A stretch of 41,389 bases of DNA. Origin: Methylacidiphilum caldifontis. GTDB taxonomy: Bacteria; Verrucomicrobiota; Verrucomicrobiia; Methylacidiphilales; CAMAQI01. This document shows, one piece after another, positions 1 to 7,934 of this stretch (its first letter is position 1; every line of letters begins with the position of its first letter). Made by a program: the position numbers and the translations under genes. A model generated the notes under the pieces. The model searched no databases. It saw nothing but the letters and a program-made list of their open reading frames with translations, and had not been told where the DNA came from. Where the stretch lies: assembly GCA_945877805.1 (NCBI GenBank), contig CAMCSM010000015.1, positions 1 to 41,389 of the forward strand, in the 5' to 3' direction.

Positions 1-332
1 CCCATTTCTTGCATTAGAACTGGAGGGGCAGCCCCGACAGGTCGGGGCTGCAGTTGTACCCCCGTACAAATCTTCGATTTGGTTGTGCCCCGCTTTGCCC
101 CCGCACCAAACAATCAGACCCTGTTTTCTTATTTTTCGTTTCACGAATGGTATTCCCTCCGTACCAAAATTATTTCCGCTTCCAGCGAAGAGATCTTCTC
201 GTTTTACGAGCCTTTTCTCCGTCCGATGAGGCACAGCTCCGAAAGCTTTCGGAGGTGCCCCTCCATTTTTTATCACCATTTTGGTGATATCGTTTGCGAG
301 GTATATCCATTCCCAATGCAAGAAATGGGTTA
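1..332. repeat. Palindromic repeat element, family A (most complete copy)
   Basis: The terminal inverted repeats CCCATTTCTTGCATT (1-15) and AATGCAAGAAATGGG (315-329) are perfect reverse complements. Inside are a perfect hairpin GCAGCCCCGAC/GTCGGGGCTGC (about 30-53) and a smaller inverted pair around GGAGGGGC/GCCCCTCC. The short ORFs inside it have no protein-like character. Positions 267-333 recur as an exact reverse-complement copy at 34786-34852. Interior blocks recur, diverged and inverted, at 32260-32405, and related terminal repeats occur at 24020-24165. It has no transposase, so it is a MITE-like or REP-like non-autonomous element. It touches the window edge and could extend to the left. 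Confidence 0.8.
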
Positions 333-382
333 AATGATTGGCGATTTTAGGATGAAATACCCTTTGTTTGTCGAGAAAGACT

Positions 383-682
383 CTAATTGTTTTTTAAAAA
401 GACTTTTACCTCATCATGATTTCCGATGAAGTGGAAAAAGAGGGTTCTATCAGATTTTTCAAAAACAAGACGTGTGGAAAGATTGAATCGGCATTCAAAA
501 ATGGTTTTTGAAAGGCGTCTTATTCCGAGTCCGTGATGTTGGTGGGGAATACCAAAAGAGGCTTGAGTTTCGACTAGAAGTTGACTGATTTGTTGTCGCT
601 CGTTGGAGTTTCTTTTCCGGACTTGTTTGATGAAATGGGAAGAAAGCTCGATTTCAAAGGAGTTTTTCAAGTGATCCTGCAA
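383..682 (-). CDS. RelE/ParE-like toxin of a type II toxin-antitoxin pair
   Basis: This 99-aa basic protein has the size and general layout of the RelE/ParE/YafQ toxin superfamily: an N-terminal helical part (FIKQVRKRNSNERQQISQLL) and a C-terminal strand region with RLVFEKSDRTLFFHFIGNH followed by DEVKVFL. RelE-type members cleave mRNA at the ribosome and ParE-type members poison gyrase; the sequence alone does not say which applies. Its start lies inside the 3' end of the upstream antitoxin gene (29-bp overlap), typical of co-translated TA pairs in which the antitoxin comes first. The family call rests on pattern and context, not on a diagnostic catalytic motif. Confidence 0.65.
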   Translation of the reverse strand: MQDHLKNSFEIELSSHFIKQVRKRNSNERQQISQLLVETQASFGIPHQHHGLGIRRLSKTIFECRFNLSTRLVFEKSDRTLFFHFIGNHDEVKVFLKNN

Positions 683-926
683 ATTTCTTAGATTTTTTCA
701 AAAGCATTTCCTGACGAGAGGTCTTGGAAAGTTTTTTCTCAATTATTTTCATCTCATGAGAATTGATTCCGTATTCCATATCTGCGTAGTCCAATGCTTC
801 GACAGCAATCGGGCGAAGAGCGATAATCTGATCATGATAGAGGATTGCAACCGACTCCCCTGCCGCCGCTTTTTTAAGCCAAGAGGAGAGATTTGCCCGC
901 GCTTTTGTCGGAGTTAAAGTGATCAT
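654..926 (-). CDS. Phd/YefM-family antitoxin
   Basis: This 90-aa protein begins MITLTPTKARANLSSWLKKAAAGESVAI, the Phd/YefM N-terminal fold: a first strand, the ARANLSSWLKKA helix and an AAAGESVAILYHDQIIALRPI hairpin used for dimerisation and operator binding. The C-terminal half (about residues 45-90) is charged and lysine-rich, as expected of the flexible toxin-neutralising tail. It is the first gene of the pair and overlaps the toxin gene by 29 bp. By family precedent the complex represses its own promoter, which would lie just upstream of 926; no operator palindrome was picked out. The pair sits between two palindromic repeats in a decayed region, consistent with horizontal gain. Confidence 0.8.
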   Translation of the reverse strand: MITLTPTKARANLSSWLKKAAAGESVAILYHDQIIALRPIAVEALDYADMEYGINSHEMKIIEKKLSKTSRQEMLLKKSKKFAGSLEKLL

Positions 927-1056
927 ATGCTCTCAATATCGTCTTTAATAAGACGAAATCAAGTGTTTTTATGAGGAGTCCGACAAAAACTCCTTGTCAT
1001 GATGTTTTTTATCCCGAAATACAAAGTTTTTAAGCTCGAAAAGAGGTACCTACTTC

Positions 1057-1235
1057 ATCCTAAAAAAAGCAGTTGGAACCACGGATATCACGGATCACAC
1101 GGATTTCCAACAGTTTAGGAAAAATTGCACGTTCACCTTTTTGGTGAAGGAAAAAAACAGAGGTTAATTCTCATAAATTCTTCCATCCGTGGTATCTGTG
1201 TTATCCGTGGTTAAATGGATTGCCGAATTTAGGTT
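1057..1235. repeat. Palindromic repeat element, family B, containing ACGGAT words
   Basis: The left end ATCCTAAAAAAAGCAGTT (1057-1074) and right end GATTGCCGAATTTAGGTT (1218-1235) are diverged inverted repeats. They match the cleaner ends of the element at 32190-32425 (ATCCTAAATTCGGCAGTT and its complement). The interior carries ACCACGGATATCACGGAT (about 1079-1096) and, inverted, ATCCGTGG...ATCCGTGGTT (about 1184-1212), so a long hairpin can form. No coding potential is seen. The stretch 927-1056 before it shows no gene; it would hold the TA promoter on the minus strand. Confidence 0.65.
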
Positions 1236-1271
1236 CATTCGCTGCGTCTCTGAGTCGCAGCGGGATATACT

Positions 1272-2017
1272 GATCAGTTAGTGGGATAGGCTACAAACTG
1301 AAGCATTCCCGACTTTTGCCGAACGGTGCGGAACAGGCGCGGCTATTTGCCGTGGCCTGCATCCGTCTTGTTTTCCAGGTCGCCGTTACCGGAACTGAGA
1401 ATGAGAACACTGTTTGCTTCACATTTTAGGTCTATGCCTTTGTCAAGATCGCAGGGCAGGACCTCCAAGGCCACAGGGAATCCAGATGGAGAGGATTGTT
1501 GCTGGCACTGAATCCCGGGGAAAATATGCCGGCCTCCGCGATGACGAGCGGCTTGTCCTTGGCCTTGGGATCTTTTGTCAAAGCATACGCCCAGCTTTCT
1601 CGGTAGTAGTTGAATAGTGCCCCCGTCCTCACCTCATTTTCGGAGGCGTAGCGGTGAATGTCGTAAGCGCCGAAAACGTTATTGAGCTGGTCAACGGTTT
1701 TCGTATGCCAATCTTCCCCGCCGGAGTGATCCGAACCCATGAGGGCAATCTTGCCTTCAATTGGTCTGCATCATGATTCGAGCGATGGACAGCCTCATCC
1801 ATTCGATTCGTTTGCGAATGACTGCGAAATCCGTATCGGTAACGTTATTGTCGTTGTAGCCATTGGAATCCCACTCAACGCCGAAGCCGATAAATCTCTG
1901 ACAGATGACGGTCGAGGGGTCAACCCGGACTAAAACAGGCTCTTCATTTCCATACGCATTCATTTCCATCATAGCTAAAGCTCCTGCACACAGCGCCGCA
2001 CAAAGATACCATTTCAT
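1272..2017 (-). pseudogene. Glycoside hydrolase remnant (TIM-barrel cellulase-like), internally deleted and frameshifted
   Basis: The fragment starts at 2017 with a signal peptide (MKWYLCAALCAGALAM) preceded by a good ribosome site (GAAAGGA). It continues through FIGFGVEWDSNGYNDNN and RLSIARIMMQTN to a stop at 1757-1759. A different frame then carries GKIALMGSDHSGGEDWHTKT, VFGAYDIHRYAS and KPLVIAEAGIF (about 1755-1470). These are the strand/loop segments expected much later in a secreted GH5/GH39/GH30-like barrel, so several hundred bases of the middle are missing. A further frame change follows near 1470, and a weak terminal reading LQFVAYPTN-stop lies at about 1272. Its base composition is richer in G+C than its neighbours. 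The exact GH family cannot be fixed. It is non-functional as it stands. Confidence 0.7.
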
Positions 2018-2239
2018 GTCACGTCCTTTCTTCCATGATTCCTCTCGAGGACCCCATTCCGCCTCCATTTCGATGAGTGCCTGAAGTAAATGCGAATGAT
2101 TTTCAAGGGAATCCTCTATCCAAATATCGAGATCAAAAGTTAAAACCGGTTTATGATTCAATAGGAAGTTCACTCCACCAATGAGAATATAACGAACTTG
2201 GTGTTGATTTAAAGTTGAGAGGATTCCGTCAATGTTCAT
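2018..2239 (-). pseudogene. Nucleotidyltransferase (AbiEii/NTase-like), 3'-truncated
   Basis: About 74 residues remain: MNIDGILSTLNQHQVRYILIG, then GGVNFLLNHKPVLTFDLDIWIED. This gives the GG...DxD signature of small nucleotidyltransferases, with the metal-binding DLD at about residues 36-38. After EWGPREESWKKG the frame runs straight into the start region of the glycoside hydrolase remnant, so the C-terminal part has been lost by deletion. It overlaps the upstream gene by an ATGA-type junction (2236-2239), so the two were once co-translated. Such NTases often act as toxins or accessory enzymes with a small partner, but that role is only inferred here. Confidence 0.6.
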
Positions 2240-2496
2240 AATTGATGGTAGTATTGAGTGAGTAAGTGAGAACCGGCTTTTTGAGCCATTTGGAATTGGG
2301 GCTTACGGGATTCAAAGGGAATATTTTTTTCTGCAAAGGCGATCGCTGAAAGGATCATTTCCCATTTTTTTTGAGGACCTAAGACCGTTAATCTTTTGTT
2401 TTCTTCGAATGTCTTGGAGTTCATAGGATTAAGATAACTGAAGAGAAACAGAGCTTCAATCTGTTTTCTTGAGTTTAGAGCTGATTTGAAATCCAA
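2236..2496 (-). CDS. Small hypothetical protein, partner of the truncated nucleotidyltransferase
   Basis: The frame is 86 aa when read from a TTG at 2496; an ATG at 2424 would give about 62 aa beginning MNSKTFEENKRLTVLGPQKKW. The body is helical and charged, with no motif I recognise. It ends in a 4-bp overlap with the downstream nucleotidyltransferase remnant, so it is probably the first gene of that pair. The 5' end runs into the direct repeat GAAATCCAATTTTGA, present twice at about 2489-2545, so the original start may have been lost. Function unknown; possibly antitoxin-like by position only. Confidence 0.45.
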   Translation of the reverse strand: MDFKSALNSRKQIEALFLFSYLNPMNSKTFEENKRLTVLGPQKKWEMILSAIAFAEKNIPFESRKPQFQMAQKAGSHLLTQYYHQL

Positions 2497-2600
2497 TTTT
2501 GAACCACGAATTCACACGAATGGGCACGAATTGAAATCCAATTTTGATCCACAAAAGGTTCGTAAAACGAACAACTTAAGCCACCGGAGGTGCTCGTAAT
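2487..2600. repeat. Degenerate repeat scraps between the NTase remnant and the exosortase operon
   Basis: The 15-mer GAAATCCAATTTTGA occurs twice about 40 bp apart, bracketing a block of CACGAAT words (ACCACGAATTCACACGAATG). It is followed by GGTTCGTAAAACGAAC, a hairpin-like word also present inside the repeats at about 32300 and, in related form, about 200-216. This is the same kind of low-information interspersed repeat found elsewhere in the window. No gene is supported here. Confidence 0.5.
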
Positions 2601-2770
2601 TTTGGTGCAGTGGGGGATGGGCCGTTCCTGCGTTAAGGAAAATAGCCTCCGATAGTGACTCACGATTTGTCGCAAAAAAAGAGGCGGCTGAAGTTTATCT
2701 CCGACAATACAACGACCATACGGATAAAAACTGGAGAGAAAGACAGCTCATTAACGATCTTTTTAAATAA
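2600..2770 (+). other. Open frame fragment, possible C-terminal remnant of a lost gene
   Basis: An open frame runs from after a stop at 2597-2599 to TAA at 2768-2770 and encodes KIASDSDSRFVAKKEAAEVY followed by LRQYNDHTDKNWRERQLINDLFK. The composition looks protein-like (charged, amphipathic) but there is no convincing start codon. It may be the 3' end of a gene whose front was removed by repeat-mediated deletion. It stops 15 bp before the exosortase start. I do not recognise a family. Confidence 0.3.
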
Positions 2771-2785
2771 AAAGAATTAATCCCC

Positions 2786-3301
2786 ATGATCAAAATCTTC
2801 CTGCTCTTTCTTGGTCTGATCTCCTTCGGGAAAATAATTCCCGATGCATGGATGACCTATTTTTATCTCCCTAGCGCCCAACTGACCTCACTCTACTTGG
2901 GGTTCCCGCTGATTGCAGATTCAATCCATCACTATTTTAAAATCGAACATCCCCTTTATCCGATCGAAATCATTCGTGCCTGCTCTGGATTTCAATTTTT
3001 TAGCATGCTATTTGCGCTTCTTTTTTTCTTAGCCGACTCATGGAATTGGAAAGCAATTTTAAGACTTCTCCTATTCACTTGGGGAGTCACGATCATCGCA
3101 AATACGTTTCGAATGATCTGCACCCAATCCACACGCGCTTGGACAACCCCGATGATCGGAGAGCATTGGCAGGGAGCTCTCCATGAATCCGTTGGAGCGC
3201 TTATTTTTATTATCTCAGGAATTTTAGCCTATCTTTGGAAGAACAACGACTTCCCGATTATTTTTCAATCCTTAAAAACCTCTACCCGGAAACTTCTATG
3301 A
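2786..3301 (+). CDS. Compact exosortase (archaeosortase/exosortase family transpeptidase)
   Basis: This is a 171-aa membrane protein with about four to five hydrophobic segments. The exosortase triad is visible: Cys66 in ACSGFQ, Arg109 in the NTFR motif, and His133 in ALHESVG. Family members cleave a C-terminal PEP-CTERM-type tail at the membrane and transfer the protein to an acceptor. It is short compared with EpsH/XrtA proteins and lacks an EpsI domain, resembling the small single-target exosortases (XrtK or XrtN type; subtype not certain). Its stop overlaps the next gene's start (ATGA at 3298-3301), and that gene carries a PEP-CTERM tail, so the two form a dedicated enzyme/substrate pair. 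The start ATG lies 15 bp after the remnant frame. Confidence 0.85.
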   Translation: MIKIFLLFLGLISFGKIIPDAWMTYFYLPSAQLTSLYLGFPLIADSIHHYFKIEHPLYPIEIIRACSGFQFFSMLFALLFFLADSWNWKAILRLLLFTWGVTIIANTFRMICTQSTRAWTTPMIGEHWQGALHESVGALIFIISGILAYLWKNNDFPIIFQSLKTSTRKLL

Positions 3302-6276
3302 ATAAAGATCAAACCCTTATTGAAGATCAAGTAACACAGCCTTGGATGCCTGATTTCCTTACCACTCCTTGGTGGTGGATTTGGATCGTCACTCTTCCAC
3401 AAATTCTCCTCTTTACTCTCGCTCAACATCACTATTGGATTATTTCAGAGGAAATTAACTCCTCAAGCCGATGGGACTGGTGGACCTTGTTTATTCTGGA
3501 GGGAATTACCGCCATCTCGGGAATTGTCGCTTTTATTCTCAACCGAAAATTTAAAAACCGGATTTCTTGGTGGCAGGGATTGATTCAAATCGCTCTTGGC
3601 TCTCTTCTTGTTACTTGGCTCATGAATAACGATCAAGGGCTCTTCCCCTTAAGCCTTGGCTTTCAAAGTGAATGGATGATTCAATCAAGCGATTTCTTTG
3701 GACTTCATATCGGACTTTGGATGCCGATGATCATCGGAGGACTTTGGAGGATCGCAGGCATTCCCTCTCCTTTTACACTTCGAAAAGATACCGGGTACTC
3801 TGTTTTAGGAATCATTGCCGCCCCCGTTTCTTGGTTTGGAGTCGGTTTTTTAAGCCTCATCTTTTCTCCCTTGAATAACTACGGTTTTGATAGAATTTCA
3901 GGCTCTCTTTTTGTTCTGATATTTGTGACCACAACGTTCGTCCTAATGGTTAGCCTTTTACGTCTCATTCTTCTTTGGGGTCAAAAATGGGGGCTTCGCG
4001 AAAAAGGGGATCACCGACTCGTCACGCTCCTCTTTACTTTGGTCTTTCCACTCGGTGGATTAATTCTGAATCATTACATTCCGTTTCCAACCTCATTTCA
4101 AGAACCGATCATTTACGGGCTCGCTATTTTCAACGGTTTTATCGTCGCTCTTCCTTATCCTGAAGGCTCTTGGGGTCGTCTTGTCCTTTTCACCCTTAAG
4201 GCCATCACCTTCTCTTTTACTCTCTATTTCTTCATCGTCTTTCTTCCTTACCTTCCCCTTTTCATTCCTGCGATGATCCTCTTCGGATTAGGATTTCTGA
4301 TCCTCGCCCCAACGATTCTGATCGGCCTTCATTCGATCGAACTCCATCGTGGCTGGAAAATACTCGGAACTAGTTTCCATCCCGGACTTCGAACATTGAT
4401 TCTCATCATCGGCTTCGCTCTGCTCCCAACTCTTTGGATTTCTATCGCTTCAAGGGATCGGCTCGCGATCCATTCGGCACTCGATTTTGTCTACTATCCT
4501 CACGATGATGGAGATCAAATTTTTGATTCAAATCTTTGGAATCTAAAAAATGCGTTAGATAATCTTAATCAGATTAAATCTCACTCCAATAAACCGTTTC
4601 TCACAAATCTCTACAGTAAGATAGTCATGGATCAAATGGTTCTCCCTGACGATAAGTTAAATAAGCTCTACCACTTATTTTTAGGCCAAGAGCGCCCAAA
4701 AATAGAACCCTCGATGAATGGAATATTTTCTTCATCCCCTCGCAGTGAAAGCCGTTGGGAGGTGGAGCAGCAAAACACCGCTCCTCCTCGAACTGTCGAC
4801 CTTCTCCAAGCGTTATGGTCACAAGTACCTCCTTCTGCTGAAGGAGTCAAATCCCAAGAACTTCATCTTACTCTTAAGAACAGAGGGGAAGGAAATGCAG
4901 AGTTTTGGACAGAACTTGAACTCCCCGAAACCGTCTTGATTGAACAGTTTCAACTCAAAATCGGAGAACAATGGGTCGAAGGTCGTCTTTTTGAAAAAAA
5001 AGCCGCAGAATGGGTTTATCAAAAAATCATCCACACACGACGAGATCCCGCTATTCTCCGTTATTTAACGCCTACTCAGCTTGATCTTCGTGTCTATCCC
5101 TTCGCTTTAAACGAAGTGAGGGAAGTCAAAATCAAGTTTCTCTTTCCGGCAGGGGAACCCGTTGATTTTCAATCTTTTCCCGAGCGTCTCGTTTTTAAAA
5201 CTTCAAAAAACAAAAATCTTCAAGTTAAAGCAAACGATCAATACTACTCCTTGTTCTCTAAAGAATTACTATCCACTCTCCCTCATTTGAATCGAAAGCC
5301 TTATCTTCATTTTGTGGTTGATCGTTCCGCCTCAGGGGCTATCGATCTTTCCTCCATCGATTGGAAGCCTCTTGTTAAAATTCTCACCCCCTCGACCCGC
5401 TTTGCGATACTAGACGCAAACTTCAATCGGATTCATCGATCTACGACAATGATGTCAGATTGGAGTGTAGAAAAAATAATCCATCAATCCCCTCTTCCAA
5501 TCAAAGGAGGCCGAGATGACGATTCTATTCTAAAGTCGATCGAATGGTTTTATCAAAAACAAATCTCCGATAGTTCTGGTAAAAATCAACTCTTTGATGA
5601 ATATCCAGTAGTTATCTGGCTTTCCAAAGTGCCTCCTAAAATCTCCCCTTTACTTCTCCGAGAATGGAAAGAAAAATTTGCATCAGAAGCACTTCTTTAC
5701 TATTGGAACAGCCCACTTTCTCTCCTTGAATCCTTGTTTTTCCAAACGAGTCATACCTCCGTCATCGCTTTTAAATCGGGAAAGCAAACCACATGGGCTA
5801 ACGACGAGACGAATCGATGGCTTCCCTCACTACTTCCCGATTGGAGCCACTTCGATAATGGATCTTTCAAGACGCTTTCTCCCCAGCTCGAGAATAACCT
5901 CCTCGTGAACAAAAAATATCTTCAAGGCTTAAAACTTCTCTCGTTGGAGAAAAGACTGGAAGAGGAAAGATATAATGTAAAAAGACTGCTCCCTGAAATT
6001 GTTCTCCTTTCTAAGTCAATCGGTCTTCTCTCCCCCAGCCTCTCCTTCATTGTTGTTGAAAACTCGATGCAATGGAAAACCCTTGAAGAGGCAGAAAAGA
6101 AAAAACTTAAGGGACATCAATCTTTGGAGTTTAATGAACCCAATTCAAGTTCAACCCCTGAACCATCCACCTACGTTCTTATGATTTTAGCGGGATTGAT
6201 CTTTTATTGGAAAAAATGTTTAGATAAGAAAAATCTCTCGACGATTTCCGCATATAAAGATAGGACAAACTCGTGA
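3298..6276 (+). CDS. Multispanning VIT-domain protein with VWA-like region and PEP-CTERM tail (dedicated exosortase target)
   Basis: The start is set at the ATG overlapping the exosortase stop, giving 992 aa. Residues about 15-400 hold a dozen or so hydrophobic segments. A soluble region follows, with a VIT (inter-alpha-trypsin) domain at about 515-620 (GEGNAEFWTELELPETVLIE, AAEWVYQKIIHTRRDP, LDLRVYPFALNEVREVKIKF). Next comes a VWA-like region with a DRSAS sequence at about 675-679, matching the MIDAS DxSxS pattern. The end has PEPST (about 954-958), a short hydrophobic helix (YVLMILAGLIFYW) and a basic run, i.e. a PEP-CTERM sorting signal. This architecture corresponds to known exosortase-linked VIT proteins (MSEP-CTERM/XrtK or XrtN systems). 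Its job is unknown; exposure of the VIT/VWA part on the cell surface is inferred. Confidence 0.85.
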   Translation: MNKDQTLIEDQVTQPWMPDFLTTPWWWIWIVTLPQILLFTLAQHHYWIISEEINSSSRWDWWTLFILEGITAISGIVAFILNRKFKNRISWWQGLIQIALGSLLVTWLMNNDQGLFPLSLGFQSEWMIQSSDFFGLHIGLWMPMIIGGLWRIAGIPSPFTLRKDTGYSVLGIIAAPVSWFGVGFLSLIFSPLNNYGFDRISGSLFVLIFVTTTFVLMVSLLRLILLWGQKWGLREKGDHRLVTLLFTLVFPLGGLILNHYIPFPTSFQEPIIYGLAIFNGFIVALPYPEGSWGRLVLFTLKAITFSFTLYFFIVFLPYLPLFIPAMILFGLGFLILAPTILIGLHSIELHRGWKILGTSFHPGLRTLILIIGFALLPTLWISIASRDRLAIHSALDFVYYPHDDGDQIFDSNLWNLKNALDNLNQIKSHSNKPFLTNLYSKIVMDQMVLPDDKLNKLYHLFLGQERPKIEPSMNGIFSSSPRSESRWEVEQQNTAPPRTVDLLQALWSQVPPSAEGVKSQELHLTLKNRGEGNAEFWTELELPETVLIEQFQLKIGEQWVEGRLFEKKAAEWVYQKIIHTRRDPAILRYLTPTQLDLRVYPFALNEVREVKIKFLFPAGEPVDFQSFPERLVFKTSKNKNLQVKANDQYYSLFSKELLSTLPHLNRKPYLHFVVDRSASGAIDLSSIDWKPLVKILTPSTRFAILDANFNRIHRSTTMMSDWSVEKIIHQSPLPIKGGRDDDSILKSIEWFYQKQISDSSGKNQLFDEYPVVIWLSKVPPKISPLLLREWKEKFASEALLYYWNSPLSLLESLFFQTSHTSVIAFKSGKQTTWANDETNRWLPSLLPDWSHFDNGSFKTLSPQLENNLLVNKKYLQGLKLLSLEKRLEEERYNVKRLLPEIVLLSKSIGLLSPSLSFIVVENSMQWKTLEEAEKKKLKGHQSLEFNEPNSSSTPEPSTYVLMILAGLIFYWKKCLDKKNLSTISAYKDRTNS

Positions 6277-6794
6277 ACATTCTCCAGAACCCGATGACCC
6301 GATATCGACTATCCCTTGGACTCTTTATCCTCGGACTGATTCTCAGCGGAATCACCGCCTTCCCGCTTCTCATCGAACTTCGACTGCTCTGCCAAATCTT
6401 CGGGATTGATAAGATCACCGATCCTCAAAGCCTTGAGGGTATTCGCTATTGGATTCTGGTAGTTAAACTCGGCCTCGAAGAGATCTACAGCAAATACCCT
6501 TGGTACGCCTACGGGACAGATTGGCTTGCCTTCGGACATTTAGTCATCTCTCTCTTTTTTATTGTCCCTTGGTTCAAACCGATCGGAAATGAATGGGTTC
6601 TGTGGATTGGAATCATCGCTTGCCTCGGCGTCCTCCCTCTTGCCCTCATTTGTGGTGAAATCCGGGGAATTCCTTTTTACTGGAGACTCATCGACTGTTC
6701 TTTTGGGCTGTTTGGGATTCTCCCTCTTATGTACTGTCTCCGACAAATTAAACAATATAAGCAGTCAGCAGATTTCGCTGATCAAAATTCGTGA
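6273..6794 (+). CDS. Four-helix membrane protein, third gene of the exosortase operon
   Basis: The frame is 173 aa from a GTG that overlaps the previous stop (GTGA at 6273-6276); an ATG at 6294 is an alternative. Four hydrophobic segments are apparent (about residues 15-38, 85-102, 107-125, 142-158), with a polar loop EEIYSKYPWYAYGTDWLAFGHL between the first two. I do not recognise a named family. The overlap indicates translational coupling with the exosortase and its VIT target, so a role in the same sorting or display system is likely but unproven. Confidence 0.7.
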   Translation: MNILQNPMTRYRLSLGLFILGLILSGITAFPLLIELRLLCQIFGIDKITDPQSLEGIRYWILVVKLGLEEIYSKYPWYAYGTDWLAFGHLVISLFFIVPWFKPIGNEWVLWIGIIACLGVLPLALICGEIRGIPFYWRLIDCSFGLFGILPLMYCLRQIKQYKQSADFADQNS

Positions 6795-6801
6795 CTCTCG
6801 G

Positions 6802-6960
6802 ATGAAAAGAAGTTTAATCTCCCTTTTCACTGGATTATTATTGATGAATTTTTCTCAATCAGAATCACCACCTTCCAAGGCTACGCTCCCTCAAAAGCTC
6901 CCTGTCGGGATCTTTTATTCCGATCTCTTATCTGCTTTACTCTTAGCCCTCGACCCATAA
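6802..6960 (+). CDS. Possible small exported peptide (52 aa)
   Basis: An ATG eight bases after the previous stop opens a 52-codon frame, MKRSLISLFTGLLLMNFSQS and onward, with a basic start and hydrophobic core like a signal peptide. There is no strong ribosome site, no conserved motif, and a hydrophobic end (SDLLSALLLALDP). It may be real as the last gene of the exosortase operon or just an open stretch before the esterase. Confidence 0.35.
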   Translation: MKRSLISLFTGLLLMNFSQSESPPSKATLPQKLPVGIFYSDLLSALLLALDP

Positions 6961-6971
6961 AATGCTCTCCT

Positions 6972-7934
6972 ATGCCACTAATCGACATGCCTCTCGAAGA
7001 ACTTCATCAATACCAAGGAATCAACCCCAAGCCTGCTGACTTTGATTCCTATTGGGACTCCTCCCTCGCTGAAATGAAGGCCGTCGACCCTCAGGTCGAA
7101 CTCGTTAAAACGACGGAGATTACCTCCAAAAATATCGATTGTTTTCACCTTTATTTTACAGGAGTCGGAGGGGCGCGGATCCACGCCCATTTTTTACGGC
7201 CGAAAAACGGCAGCGGAAAACTTCCTGCAATCGTTCAATTTCACGGCTACACGGGAAACCGTGGGGGATGGCTTGAGAAACTCGCTTGGGCCAACGAAGG
7301 ATTTATTGTCGCTTCAATGGATTGTCGCGGTCAAGGAGGCCAGAGCGAAGATTCCTCTCAGGTTCTCGGAAATACTCATCATGGACATATCATTCGAGGA
7401 CTCGACGATCCGAATCCCAAGAAGCTTCTTTTCCGTCAAATCTTCCTCGATACCGCGCAGCTGGCGGGAATCCTCATGAAAATGCCGGAAGTTGATTCTG
7501 CTCGCGTTGCCTCATTGGGAGGATCTCAAGGGGGGGCTCTGGCGATTGCTTGTGCCGCTCTTGAACCACGAATCGCCCGTACGGCTTCAGCCTTTCCTTT
7601 TTTGAGCGATTACAAACGAACCTGGAAAATGGATCTTTGTAAGGATGCCTACGCAGAACTTAGAACCTTCTTTCGTCACTTTGATCCGCTCCATGAACGG
7701 GAGGAGGAGATCTTTACGAAGCTCGGCTACATTGATATTCAATTTTTAGCTCCTCGCATCAAGGCGGAGGTGATGATGTCTGTCGGATTGATGGACACCA
7801 TCTGTCCTCCTTCGACTCAATTTGCGATGTATAACAAAATTACCTCACCGAAATCGTTGAGGATCTATCCCGATTTCGGTCATGAGGGACTCCCCAAAGA
7901 CAGCGATGCCGTGTTTACATTTTTTACGAAATAG
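6972..7934 (+). CDS. Acetylxylan esterase / cephalosporin-C deacetylase family (CE7) alpha/beta hydrolase
   Basis: This 320-aa protein matches the CE7 family over its full length. It has the typical opening (PLEELHQYQGINPKPADFDS), the FHGYTGN oxyanion region, the RGQGGQS motif, the nucleophile Ser185 in GGSQGG, Asp275 in GLMDTICPP and His304 in FGHEG. CE7 enzymes remove acetyl groups from short acetylated xylo-oligosaccharides and related esters, usually in the cytoplasm; no signal peptide is present. It follows the exosortase operon at 11 bp from the small frame, so it may be read from the same transcript. A role in plant polysaccharide use would fit the sugar-oxidoreductase genes further on. 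Confidence 0.88.
   Translation: MPLIDMPLEELHQYQGINPKPADFDSYWDSSLAEMKAVDPQVELVKTTEITSKNIDCFHLYFTGVGGARIHAHFLRPKNGSGKLPAIVQFHGYTGNRGGWLEKLAWANEGFIVASMDCRGQGGQSEDSSQVLGNTHHGHIIRGLDDPNPKKLLFRQIFLDTAQLAGILMKMPEVDSARVASLGGSQGGALAIACAALEPRIARTASAFPFLSDYKRTWKMDLCKDAYAELRTFFRHFDPLHEREEEIFTKLGYIDIQFLAPRIKAEVMMSVGLMDTICPPSTQFAMYNKITSPKSLRIYPDFGHEGLPKDSDAVFTFFTK

Noticed and set aside
54-333. Two overlapping plus-strand open frames inside the first repeat
   Set aside because: They lie entirely within the palindromic element, have no ribosome site and show no protein-like pattern; the repeat structure explains the sequence.
1326-1617. Plus-strand frames over the glycoside hydrolase remnant
   Set aside because: They are antisense to the recognisable hydrolase fragments and have no independent support.
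6562-6960. 132-aa plus-strand frame overlapping the third exosortase-operon gene
   Set aside because: Its first 80 codons are an out-of-frame shadow of the membrane protein gene; only the part from 6802 could be a separate small gene.
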